DNA of 5,948 bases from positions 1-5,948 of the forward strand of contig PBPX01000050.1 in NCBI GenBank assembly GCA_002724835.1, in the 5' to 3' direction. A program made the translations under genes and the position numbers. The notes under the pieces were generated by a model. The model saw only the letters and a program-made list of their open reading frames with translations. It was not told the origin of the DNA and made no database searches. Positions 1 to 5,803 of the stretch are shown in pieces. The stretch is from Actinomycetota bacterium (lineage in GTDB: Bacteria > Actinomycetota > Acidimicrobiia > Actinomarinales > Actinomarinaceae). Each line of letters starts with the position of its first letter. Position 1 is the first letter of the stretch.

Positions 1-40
1 CACCTCAAGCCTGCATGATACACTCGTATAGTAGGCAAGA

Positions 41-122
41 ACACTACTCCGTTATACTCCTCCGTTCTACACACCACACTCCGAAAGGATATCATCCTCC
101 CACACACACACGGCCTCCCTCC
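41..122 (+). promoter_or_regulatory. C-rich, G-poor tract resembling a Rho-utilisation (rut) region
   Basis: By hand count, positions 41-120 hold 35 C and 7 G on the + strand, with many YC dinucleotides. This bias is absent from the genes that follow. A transcript that is C-rich, G-poor and poorly structured is the classic signature of a Rho loading site. It lies directly upstream of a long hairpin and of the late operon, which would suit ending transcription from an upstream unit. The composition is seen directly; the Rho role is inference. The tract could instead be a protein-binding region such as a packaging site. Confidence 0.35.
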
Positions 123-125
123 GTA
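47..125 (+). repeat. Four copies of CTCCG in the leader
   Basis: CTCCG occurs at 47-51, 60-64, 79-83 and 119-123. Three copies extend to CTCCGT, and the first two to CTCCGTT within an imperfect tandem repeat (ACTCCGTTAT followed by ACTCCTCCGTTCT). Spacing is irregular (13, 19 and 40 bases). The repeats may simply follow from the C-rich composition, or they may be binding sites for a protein such as a regulator or TerS. No function can be assigned from sequence alone. Confidence 0.3.
101..111. repeat. Short (CA)n simple repeat
   Basis: CACACACACAC is a dinucleotide run of five and a half units inside the C-rich leader, outside any supported gene. It adds to the unstructured, G-free character of the tract. 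Its length could vary by slippage. No function is indicated. Confidence 0.5.
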
Positions 126-128
126 AAT

Positions 129-181
129 TAGATATACGCCTTAGACATGGGGGGCACCCCCTTGCTCTAAAAGTATATCTA
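129..181 (+). promoter_or_regulatory. Long composite inverted repeat (structured RNA leader or processing site)
   Basis: The arms pair in four blocks. The outer stem is nine perfect pairs (129-137 TAGATATAC with 173-181 GTATATCTA). An internal loop follows (138-140 GCC against 171-172 AA). Next come five pairs (141-145 TTAGA with 166-170 TCTAA), a bulged C at 165, two pairs (146-147 CA with 163-164 TG), a T-T mismatch, and five G-C pairs (149-153 with 157-161) closing a GCA loop. That gives 21 pairs in 53 bases. No U-tract follows, so it is not a canonical intrinsic terminator. An irregular stem with internal loops of this size resembles RNase III processing sites of phage mRNAs. The pairing is seen directly; the role is inferred. 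Confidence 0.6.
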
Positions 182-189
182 TATATATT
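162..189 (+). promoter_or_regulatory. Weak sigma70-like promoter candidate for the late operon
   Basis: A possible -35 box TTGCTC (162-167, three of six matches to TTGACA) is followed after 16 bases by TATATT (184-189, five of six matches to TATAAT) in a strongly A/T-rich stretch. Transcription would start near 196 and give a short leader of about 40 bases before the first start codon. The -35 box is poor and overlaps the 3' arm of the long hairpin. It may need an activator, or the A/T richness may be incidental. The operon could instead be read through from an upstream late promoter outside the window. Confidence 0.25.
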
Positions 190-212
190 CCCCCAACTCA
201 CCATCGGGGAAT
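187..212 (+). promoter_or_regulatory. Second hairpin upstream of the first gene
   Basis: ATTCCCC (187-193) is perfectly complementary to GGGGAAT (206-212) across a 12-base loop, giving seven pairs. It ends 26 bases before the first ATG, so it does not cover that gene's ribosome-binding region. It has no U-tract and is unlikely to terminate. It could stabilise the 5' end of an mRNA starting near the candidate promoter, or pair alternatively with the G and C runs of the larger hairpin upstream. Confidence 0.4.
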
Positions 213-238
213 TCTAAGCAATATAAGAAAACCCTAAT

Positions 239-763
239 ATGAATAACCTGTTTGATTATCAAGAAAATAAGAAAAACCCTATTGGGATAATGAATCTTGA
301 TTTCAGCACTGATTTAACACCTTATGTTCCAGTAATGGACAAGATTATTTTGGATCGGGTAGAAAATAGACTTGGATTAAACCCTAACAAGTTATTGGAT
401 TTTGCATATCAAGTATCTGGGATGGAGAGTGACCATAATCCTATGGCTCGTAATCCCGATAGTACGGCTAAAGGGCAGTACCAACTTACTGATGCCACCT
501 TCATTACTGCTAAAAACAGGCTAAAAAGAATTATGGGGGAGTTACCAGAGAGAATAGTAAATGCCGAAACCGTCCTTGATCTGTCTCCTGATGACCAGAG
601 AAGCCTATTTCTTGCTCATCTAACTGAAGATAAGGGAAGTGATGAGAGGATGCAGAGTTATTTAACTGGTGATAATTCTGGTTGGGACTTATATTTACAC
701 AATCATTACAAAGGCGACCCTACTCCTAACACTCTAAGACGAAGAAAGAAGTATTTTCCATGA
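239..763 (+). CDS. Putative lytic transglycosylase-like (SLT/lysozyme-fold) protein, possible endolysin
   Basis: This 174-residue protein probably cleaves the glycan strands of peptidoglycan. Residues 59-83 match the conserved core of SLT-type transglycosylases: a Glu followed by Ser (E63, S64), then NP (67-68), then A-x-G-x-x-Q-L (77-83), where the family has E-S-x-x-NP...GA-x-G-x-x-Q-L. E63 would be the catalytic acid. The C-terminus is basic (RRRKK). No signal peptide or membrane segment is visible, so export would need a holin, or the protein could be carried in the virion. An in-frame TAA at 224-226 makes ATG 239 the first possible ATG. Its SD is poor (AAGAAA at 225-230); ATG 290 is an alternative but has no better site. 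The stop overlaps the TerS start (ATGA). P22-like and lambda-like phages also place lysis genes just before terminase, which supports a lysis role. The fold call is good; the biological role is uncertain. Confidence 0.65.
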   Translation: MNNLFDYQENKKNPIGIMNLDFSTDLTPYVPVMDKIILDRVENRLGLNPNKLLDFAYQVSGMESDHNPMARNPDSTAKGQYQLTDATFITAKNRLKRIMGELPERIVNAETVLDLSPDDQRSLFLAHLTEDKGSDERMQSYLTGDNSGWDLYLHNHYKGDPTPNTLRRRKKYFP

Positions 764-1128
764 ACACAGAAAAGCAGGATAAATTCATCGAACACTACTG
801 CCGCACTGGTAATGCTACCCAAAGTGCAATATACGCAGGATACTCTGAAAAAGGGGCAGTGCAATCGGGTCACAGGCTAAAAAAACAGTTCAATGACCAG
901 ATACAAGAGCGTGTCAAGAAAATGGTACAGGATATGGTGCCTGCTTCCCTGTCTGCTATTCAGGCTCTCATAGATCAGGGAGAGAGTGAGTCAGTCCGAT
1001 TGGCGGCGGCTAAGGACGTATTAGACCGCGCAGGACTAAAACCAGTAGAGAAAACAGAAGTCACCAATATTGAAGCAATGTCAGATGAGGAAATACAGAG
1101 GCGTATAGATGTCCTCACAAAACACTGA
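760..1128 (+). CDS. terS: Terminase small subunit (Terminase_2-like)
   Basis: The 122-residue product is the DNA-recognition subunit of the packaging motor. Such proteins form rings that bind the pac or cos site and hand the DNA to TerL. Residues 4-40 carry the Terminase_2 signature: KQDKFIEHY, then GNATQSAIYAGYS (17-29) and a second helix ending GHRL, which together form the N-terminal helix-turn-helix. Residues 55-92 look like the helical oligomerisation region and end in the typical VLDRAGLKP (87-95). The charged tail 96-122 would contact TerL or portal by analogy with other TerS proteins. Its length suits the family. The start shares ATGA with the preceding stop, so translation is probably coupled; a purine-rich AGAAAG-type SD lies at 742-751. 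The end overlaps TerL by 20 bp. A run of seven A at 879-885 follows the HTH coding region. Confidence 0.88.
   Translation: MNTEKQDKFIEHYCRTGNATQSAIYAGYSEKGAVQSGHRLKKQFNDQIQERVKKMVQDMVPASLSAIQALIDQGESESVRLAAAKDVLDRAGLKPVEKTEVTNIEAMSDEEIQRRIDVLTKH
1097..1101 (+). promoter_or_regulatory. Shine-Dalgarno site for TerL inside terS
   Basis: AGAGG lies seven bases before ATG 1109, within the terS coding sequence. It supports this ATG as the TerL start and therefore the 20-bp overlap of the two terminase genes, a layout expected to couple synthesis of the two packaging subunits. Confidence 0.6.
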
Positions 1129-2560
1129 ACTCCTTTTACTTCTTGAGGCTCAGAAGCAAAGGGAAAGATTCAATAAAATAAAGCAGTACGATCCGTACCC
1201 ATATCAGCAGGAATTCCACTCTACAGGGGCAGAAAACAGTCAACGCCTCCTAATGGCGGCAAACCGTATTGGTAAATCCTACTGTGGGGCGGCTGAGATG
1301 TCCTACCATTTGACAGGGATATATCCCAAATGGTGGAAGGGAAAAGTATTTACAAACCCTATCACAGCATGGGCCGGTGGTGTTTCTAATGAAACCACCA
1401 GAGATATCGTACAGGCAGAACTATTGGGTTCCCCCGATGATCCAGAAGCCTTTGGCTCCGGTTCGATTCCAAAACATCTAATAATAAAGACGGAACGTAA
1501 ACCCGGCGTACCAAACGCTAAAAGTGTTGCATTAATCAAACACATTTCCGGGGAGAACTCCTCTTTACACTTCAAAGCCTACGAGATGGGTGTGGATAAG
1601 TGGCAGGGTAGATCAGTGGATGTGGTATGGTTGGACGAAGAACCCTCCAGAGAATTGTATTCTCAGGCTGTTACACGCACCCTAGATAGGCGTGGAATGG
1701 TGTATATGACCTTTACCCCTGAGCAGGGTATGACTGAAACGGTTGCCAGTTTTATGAACCGAATTCAGAAAGGACAATCCCTTACAAATGCCACATGGGA
1801 TGATGCAAGCGAAAGCATCAAGTCCATGAATGGGGAAAAAGGCCACCTAAACGAGTCTGTCATGCAACAGATTCTCAGCGCATACGCTCCACATGAAAGA
1901 GATATGCGTAGATATGGGCGACCTACCATTGGTTCTGGTTTGATATTCCCTATTGATGAAGAGAGTTTAATGATTGATCCTATCAATATTGAGGATCACT
2001 GGCCCAGAATTGCGGCTATTGACTTTGGTTGGGATCACCCTACTGCTGTTGTCTGGTGTGCTATAGACACAGAAGAGGATATGTTTTACGTTTACGACTG
2101 TTATAGAGCATCGAAGGCGAGTCCGGCTGTTCACGCTGAAGTTATTAAACAGAGGCCGCACTTTATCCCTATTGTCTACCCACATGACGGAAACCGCAGG
2201 GACAGCATGGGGAATCCGGGTCTTGCCGAGCAATATAGAAGTTTAGGGTGCAATTTTACACTGGATCACTTTACAAATCCTCCCGGTCTTGGGCAAACTA
2301 AAGGCTCAAACTCTATAGAAGAAGGCTTGATGGCTATGTTACAGGCTATGGAAGATGGAAGATTTAAAGTATTTAACACGCTTCCAGATTGGTTTGAAGA
2401 GTTTAGGATGTACCACAGGAAGAATAACAAAGTTGTTGCTATCCGTGATGACATTATGAGCGCAACACGGTACGCATTTCAATCACAGCGTCATGCTATT
2501 GCGGGGTCTGACCCTACATGGACTGCTGATATAACCTATAGGAATTACGGAATTGTCTGA
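1109..2560 (+). CDS. terL: Terminase large subunit, P22/Sf6 gp2-like (ATPase and nuclease)
   Basis: This 483-residue motor protein hydrolyses ATP to pump DNA into the procapsid through the portal and cuts the concatemer. The ATPase half shows an adenine-contacting YPYQQ (30-34), a deviant Walker A AANRIGKS (50-57), Walker B VVWLDEE (172-178, with D176 and catalytic E177) and the coupling motif TFTP (201-204). The RNase H-like nuclease half shows IDFGWDHP (304-311, metal ligand D305), YPHDG (357-361) and RDDIMSATRY (446-455), which supply the further acidic metal ligands. From memory it parallels P22 gp2 along its length: AxHLTGxYP after Walker A, WQGxxxxxVWxDEEP, and GRFKVFNT...FEEFRxYHR near the end. 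P22 gp2 is about 499 residues, so this one is full length. Relatives package by the headful mechanism. No key residue is missing. It overlaps the portal gene by 8 bp. Confidence 0.96.
   Translation: MSSQNTELLLLLEAQKQRERFNKIKQYDPYPYQQEFHSTGAENSQRLLMAANRIGKSYCGAAEMSYHLTGIYPKWWKGKVFTNPITAWAGGVSNETTRDIVQAELLGSPDDPEAFGSGSIPKHLIIKTERKPGVPNAKSVALIKHISGENSSLHFKAYEMGVDKWQGRSVDVVWLDEEPSRELYSQAVTRTLDRRGMVYMTFTPEQGMTETVASFMNRIQKGQSLTNATWDDASESIKSMNGEKGHLNESVMQQILSAYAPHERDMRRYGRPTIGSGLIFPIDEESLMIDPINIEDHWPRIAAIDFGWDHPTAVVWCAIDTEEDMFYVYDCYRASKASPAVHAEVIKQRPHFIPIVYPHDGNRRDSMGNPGLAEQYRSLGCNFTLDHFTNPPGLGQTKGSNSIEEGLMAMLQAMEDGRFKVFNTLPDWFEEFRMYHRKNNKVVAIRDDIMSATRYAFQSQRHAIAGSDPTWTADITYRNYGIV
2540..2543 (+). 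promoter_or_regulatory. Shine-Dalgarno site fixing the portal TTG start
   Basis: AGGA lies nine bases before TTG 2553. In the portal frame an upstream TAA at 2532-2534 closes the frame, and the first in-frame ATG is codon 69, too late for a portal N-terminus. TTG with this SD is the only good start, and it overlaps the end of terL. Confidence 0.6.
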
Positions 2561-4505
2561 TAAAGAACGAGAACTGATATCAAGAATCCAAGGAGAGATC
2601 ACAGACTCTCTTGGATATGATGGCGAAATATCGGAACAAAGAGAAAAGGCGCAGGAATACTACTACGCCCTACCGTTTGGCAATGAGGTTGAAGGCCGCA
2701 GTCAATACGTTGATTCTACTGTTCAGGATACTATTGAGTGGATTAAACCATCCCTTATGCGCGTGTTTGCCTCTGGTGACGAGATGGTTAAGTTTACCCC
2801 TCATGGCCCTGAAGATGTTGATGCCGCCGCACAAGCGACTGACTATGTAAACTACGTCTTTACTAAGGATAATCCCGGTTGGGAAATTTTATATTCATGG
2901 TTCCACGATGCACTCCTACAAAAGAACGGTATTGTAAAAGTATGGTGGGATGAGTATGATGAAGTAAAAAGAGAGGAGTATAGCAATCTATCCGAGATGG
3001 AGTTGCAATATCTGATTACTAATGACAACATTGAGGTTCTTGAGCATACCCAAAAAGATTCCATCGTAAATGGCGTTCCTGAAGTAACGCATGATGTTGT
3101 TATTAAGAAGTATAATACTGACGGTAGGATTAAAATTGAAAATGTACCGCCTGATGAATTCTTAATTTCCAGAGAAGCAAAGTCAATCAAAGATGCTAGG
3201 TTCGTTTGTCATAGAGTAAAGAAAACTTTATCAGAACTCCGCATGATGTACCCCGATGATGACTTTGGCATTGAAGATTTAGGCGGCGGATATAATGAGC
3301 AATCCTATAACGCAGAGCGTCTAGCACGTTATGAGTTTGACCAGTCAGAAGATATGGCAGAGGGTTGGGGTGGAAACGAAGAAGAAGCCCTAAGAGAATA
3401 CTGGCTACACGAATCATATCTTAGAACAGACTTTGATGATGACGGCATTGCAGAACTCAGGAAGGTTTGCACTGTTGGTAATTATGTGTTTGCCAATGAA
3501 GAAATTGATTATACTCCGTTTATCTCAATTACTCCTTTAAAAATCCCGCATAAGTTCTTTGGTCTGTCTGTTGCAGACCTTGTGATGGACTTACAGTTAA
3601 TCAAGAGTACGCTTATGCGTAACCTGATGGACAACGCTTACAATCAGAACTTTGGTCGGTACGCAGTCTTAGAAGGTCAAGCGAATTTAGATGACCTCCT
3701 AACCCAGAGGCCGGGGGGCGTGGTACGAGTTAAATCTCCCAACGCCGTCATGCCGTTGGCCACCCCTCCCCTTGAGCCTTATTCATTCCAGATGTTAGGA
3801 TATCTTGACGAGGTAAGAGAGTCAAGGTCAGGCGTGAACAAGAACACTCAAGGCATTAATGCAGATGCCCTAACCTCTCATACTACAGCAACAGCCGTTA
3901 ATGCTGTGATGACTAATGCTCAGTCAAGAGTTGAGATGATTGCAAGGCAGTTTGCCGAGACAGGCGTTAAGGAATTAATGTGGATAATTTACGAACTTCT
4001 GCTCAAGTACCAAGACAAAGAACGAGTAGTAATGTTGCGTAATGAGTGGGTTCCTGTACGTCCTGATAGTTGGTCAGATAAGATGGATTGCACCGTATCT
4101 GTAGCCCTTGGTAATGGATCAAAAGATCAGCAGATGGCTCACCTGTCACAAATGATTCAGTTTGCCGCAGAAGCCATGCGCGGTGGGCTTCCCATTGTAA
4201 CTTCACAGAATATGTACAATCTTGGTTCCGCATTGGTTAAGGCTATGGGATATCAGAATGTTGGAGACTTCCTGACAGAACCTCCACCGCCGCAACCGCA
4301 ACAGCCTACTCCAGAAGAGCAAACCGCTATGATGGAGCAACAGATTAAAATGAAAGAGTTGGAAATCAAACAGGGCGACCTACAAGTTAAGATGATGAAA
4401 GTCCAACAAGATGCACAGGAAGCCGCTGTAGATGCACAACTTAAAGCCGAAGAACTGGCCCTTGAACGAGAACAAGGAAGGGCCGTAGCAATAGGAGCAA
4501 CATGA
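2553..4505 (+). CDS. Portal protein, P22-like
   Basis: The 650-residue protein would form the dodecameric ring at one capsid vertex through which DNA enters and leaves. It docks TerL and nucleates head assembly. The N-terminal part resembles P22-type portals: helices with SQYVDSTVQDTIEWIKPSLM (50-69), WW at 131-132, the ENVPPDEFLISREAKSI segment (196-212) and an acidic FDDDGIAEL motif (294-302). The stem/clip and crown regions follow (about 330-570), including RSGVNKNTQGINADAL (425-440). The end is distinctive: a proline/glutamine linker (577-587, starting with four prolines) and then a Met/Gln/Lys/Glu-rich coiled coil (588-642), matching the C-terminal helical barrel known from P22 portal. 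Length is close to the P22 protein (725). The start is TTG, overlapping terL by 8 bp; the stop overlaps the next gene by 4 bp. The portal call is secure and the P22-like subfamily probable. Confidence 0.9.
   Translation: MSDKERELISRIQGEITDSLGYDGEISEQREKAQEYYYALPFGNEVEGRSQYVDSTVQDTIEWIKPSLMRVFASGDEMVKFTPHGPEDVDAAAQATDYVNYVFTKDNPGWEILYSWFHDALLQKNGIVKVWWDEYDEVKREEYSNLSEMELQYLITNDNIEVLEHTQKDSIVNGVPEVTHDVVIKKYNTDGRIKIENVPPDEFLISREAKSIKDARFVCHRVKKTLSELRMMYPDDDFGIEDLGGGYNEQSYNAERLARYEFDQSEDMAEGWGGNEEEALREYWLHESYLRTDFDDDGIAELRKVCTVGNYVFANEEIDYTPFISITPLKIPHKFFGLSVADLVMDLQLIKSTLMRNLMDNAYNQNFGRYAVLEGQANLDDLLTQRPGGVVRVKSPNAVMPLATPPLEPYSFQMLGYLDEVRESRSGVNKNTQGINADALTSHTTATAVNAVMTNAQSRVEMIARQFAETGVKELMWIIYELLLKYQDKERVVMLRNEWVPVRPDSWSDKMDCTVSVALGNGSKDQQMAHLSQMIQFAAEAMRGGLPIVTSQNMYNLGSALVKAMGYQNVGDFLTEPPPPQPQQPTPEEQTAMMEQQIKMKELEIKQGDLQVKMMKVQQDAQEAAVDAQLKAEELALEREQGRAVAIGAT
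4493..4497 (+). promoter_or_regulatory. Shine-Dalgarno site for the 78-residue gene
   Basis: AGGAG lies four bases before ATG 4502, inside the end of the portal gene. Its presence, with the ATGA overlap, is the main evidence that the short gene downstream is really translated. Confidence 0.6.
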
Positions 4506-4738
4506 GTAGAGATATAGAACACGCTAAACGCCTTCTTAATGACCCTCTATACAATGAATCATTTGACAAACTAGCAGAAAGTATTTTTAACACTTGGTCA
4601 CAATCAGGTGTGAACGATGTCGAAAGCCGAGAGCAATGTTGGCTTTCATTACGACTCCTTGAGAGGATTCGCCTTCATCTAACCAGTATTGTTGAAACCG
4701 GAGAGATGGCGGAGAAACTGAAGGAATACCACATATAG
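4502..4738 (+). CDS. Small conserved-looking phage head-module protein of unknown function
   Basis: This 78-residue protein is not a recognised enzyme. It looks entirely helical: an N-terminal segment KRLLNDPLYNESFDKLAESI (9-28), a short polar turn (32-40), and a second amphipathic helix with DVESREQCWLSLRLLERI (39-56) leading to HLTSIVETGEMAEKL (59-73). There is one cysteine (C46), and no signal peptide or membrane segment. Small proteins of this two-helix pattern, with RE...W...L before a GxxA-type end, are familiar to me between portal and scaffold or capsid genes of other phages, but I cannot name a family. Coding support is strong: the ATGA overlap with portal, AGGAG four bases upstream, and a TAG stop that forms part of the scaffold's SD. 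A structural or assembly-chaperone role in the head is plausible from position only. Confidence 0.75.
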   Translation: MSRDIEHAKRLLNDPLYNESFDKLAESIFNTWSQSGVNDVESREQCWLSLRLLERIRLHLTSIVETGEMAEKLKEYHI

Positions 4739-4741
4739 GAG
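4737..4741 (+). promoter_or_regulatory. Shine-Dalgarno site for scaffold, overlapping the upstream stop
   Basis: AGGAG is followed after seven bases by ATG 4749. Its first two bases belong to the TAG stop of the preceding gene, so ribosomes ending there sit on the scaffold initiation site. This suggests reinitiation coupling between the two. Confidence 0.7.
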
Positions 4742-4748
4742 ATAAATT

Positions 4749-5801
4749 ATGGCGGACACGCAACCAGCCCCGCTTCCAGTAGTACCCGGTAGTGTTACCG
4801 AAGCACAAAATGCCTTCCTTGGCTTGATGGAACCTGAAGAGGAAAAACCGGAAACCGAAGAAAGCGCCCCTACGGAAGATGTTGAAGAGTCTACTGAGGA
4901 AACTCAAGACGAACCATTGGAAGAGGAAGTCCTTGACTCTGAAGAGCCAGAAGAAGTTGAAGAGGCTGAAGAAGAGGAAGAGGAAGAGTTAGACGAAGAT
5001 GAGGTCGAAGAGGAACCTGAAGTTTATGCCGTCAAAGTTGACGGTGAAGAACTTGAGGTAAGCCTTGATGAACTTGTTAAAGGGTACTCCCGTCAGTCTG
5101 ACTATACTCGTAAGACGCAAGAACTTGCAAGCCAGAGAGAAGAAATGGCTCAACTGCAACAGCAGTGGGCTAGTGAGATTACTCAGGCACAGGCGGAGCG
5201 TCAGCAATACATAGACGCACTTGGACAATTTGTTCAAAACTCTATGGCAGGATTGGAACAGTTTGGAAATGTAAATTGGGAACAACTTCGTGAAGAAGAC
5301 CCCATTGCATTTGTTACCAAGAAAGAAGAGTTCCGCGATGCTCAAGAACGTGTACGGCAAGCGCAAGCCCAACAAGAAGTTGAGTATCAGAAACAACAGC
5401 AGGAAGTTGCCAGAATGCGGCAACTGGCCGTTCAGGAAGAACACAAAAAGTTAGTAGCCGCTGTGCCTGAATGGAACGAACCAGAGAAACGTAATCAGAT
5501 GGCATCTGAACTTTCAGCATACGCTGTTGAACAGGGATTCTCCAAAGAGGAACTGAAACAACTAATCGACCATAGATCGTTAATCGTTCTTATGAAGGCG
5601 CAGAAATATGATGCACTTCAGAAGTCTGATGTTAAAGCGAAGAAGTTAAAGAACAAACCCAAAGTTGTCAGGTCTGGTAAGGGTTCTAACAAGAAGTCTG
5701 ATACTGCCAGAGCCAAACGTATTGCGTCCATGAAGCGTCTTAAACAGTCTGGCAAGCCAGAAGATGCTGCAAGCCTGTTTGAAGATTTTGTAGAACTTTA
5801 A
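4749..5801 (+). CDS. Scaffolding protein for procapsid assembly
   Basis: This 350-residue protein is predicted to fill the immature head and guide capsid assembly, then leave or be degraded. It has the build of a scaffold. The low-complexity, very acidic N-terminus runs about 28-92, with no basic residue between K33 and K96. Next comes a conserved-looking VDGEELEVSLDELVKGYSRQ segment (97-116) with SDYTRKTQELA (117-127), common in phage scaffolds. A long Gln/Glu-rich coiled coil follows (about 122-235), then a helical segment (236-292), and a strongly basic C-terminus (296-334) ending in an amphipathic acidic patch (EDAASLFEDFVEL). In P22 gp8 the basic C-terminal helices bind coat, and the basic tail here may do the same. 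Sequence similarity to gp8 itself is not evident. Its position directly before the capsid gene strongly supports the call. No protease domain is visible. Confidence 0.85.
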   Translation: MADTQPAPLPVVPGSVTEAQNAFLGLMEPEEEKPETEESAPTEDVEESTEETQDEPLEEEVLDSEEPEEVEEAEEEEEEELDEDEVEEEPEVYAVKVDGEELEVSLDELVKGYSRQSDYTRKTQELASQREEMAQLQQQWASEITQAQAERQQYIDALGQFVQNSMAGLEQFGNVNWEQLREEDPIAFVTKKEEFRDAQERVRQAQAQQEVEYQKQQQEVARMRQLAVQEEHKKLVAAVPEWNEPEKRNQMASELSAYAVEQGFSKEELKQLIDHRSLIVLMKAQKYDALQKSDVKAKKLKNKPKVVRSGKGSNKKSDTARAKRIASMKRLKQSGKPEDAASLFEDFVEL

Positions 5802-5803
5802 CT

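Noticed and set aside
18..35. Resemblance of ATACACTCGTATAG to a T7-type phage RNA polymerase promoter
   Set aside because: It needs two deletions relative to the T7 consensus, which such polymerases do not tolerate. There is no second copy in the window, and the TerL and portal are P22-like rather than T7-like.
1..131. Possible gene ends in the leader: + frame open from 3 to 131, and a - frame from ATG at 95 running off the window start
   Set aside because: The + product is a Pro/His/Ser/Thr mixture typical of translated C-rich DNA. The - frame has GGAGG directly against its ATG with no spacing and only about 31 codons visible. Neither is supported; flanking sequence would settle it.
129..190. 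Intrinsic (rho-independent) terminator
   Set aside because: The stem is strong but no U-tract follows either the inner G/C stem or the full stem, on either strand.
229..386. AAACCCTA repeated at 229-236, 274-281 and 379-386
   Set aside because: The two coding copies are in the same frame and simply encode Asn-Pro; a similar AAACCCTAT in terL also encodes Asn-Pro. Best explained by codon use.
2611..2850. + strand open frame of 79 codons inside the portal gene
   Set aside because: It is wholly contained in a secure portal sequence in another frame and its product has no recognisable features.
3737..3760. Small inverted repeat CCAACG/CGTTGG inside the portal gene
   Set aside because: Six pairs within a coding sequence are expected by chance, and nothing around them suggests regulation.
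4989..5444. Antisense open frame of 151 codons opposite the scaffold gene
   Set aside because: It is created by the Glu/Gln-rich codons of the scaffold, whose complement rarely gives stops. The product is Leu/Phe-rich without recognisable domains and no antisense operon is present.
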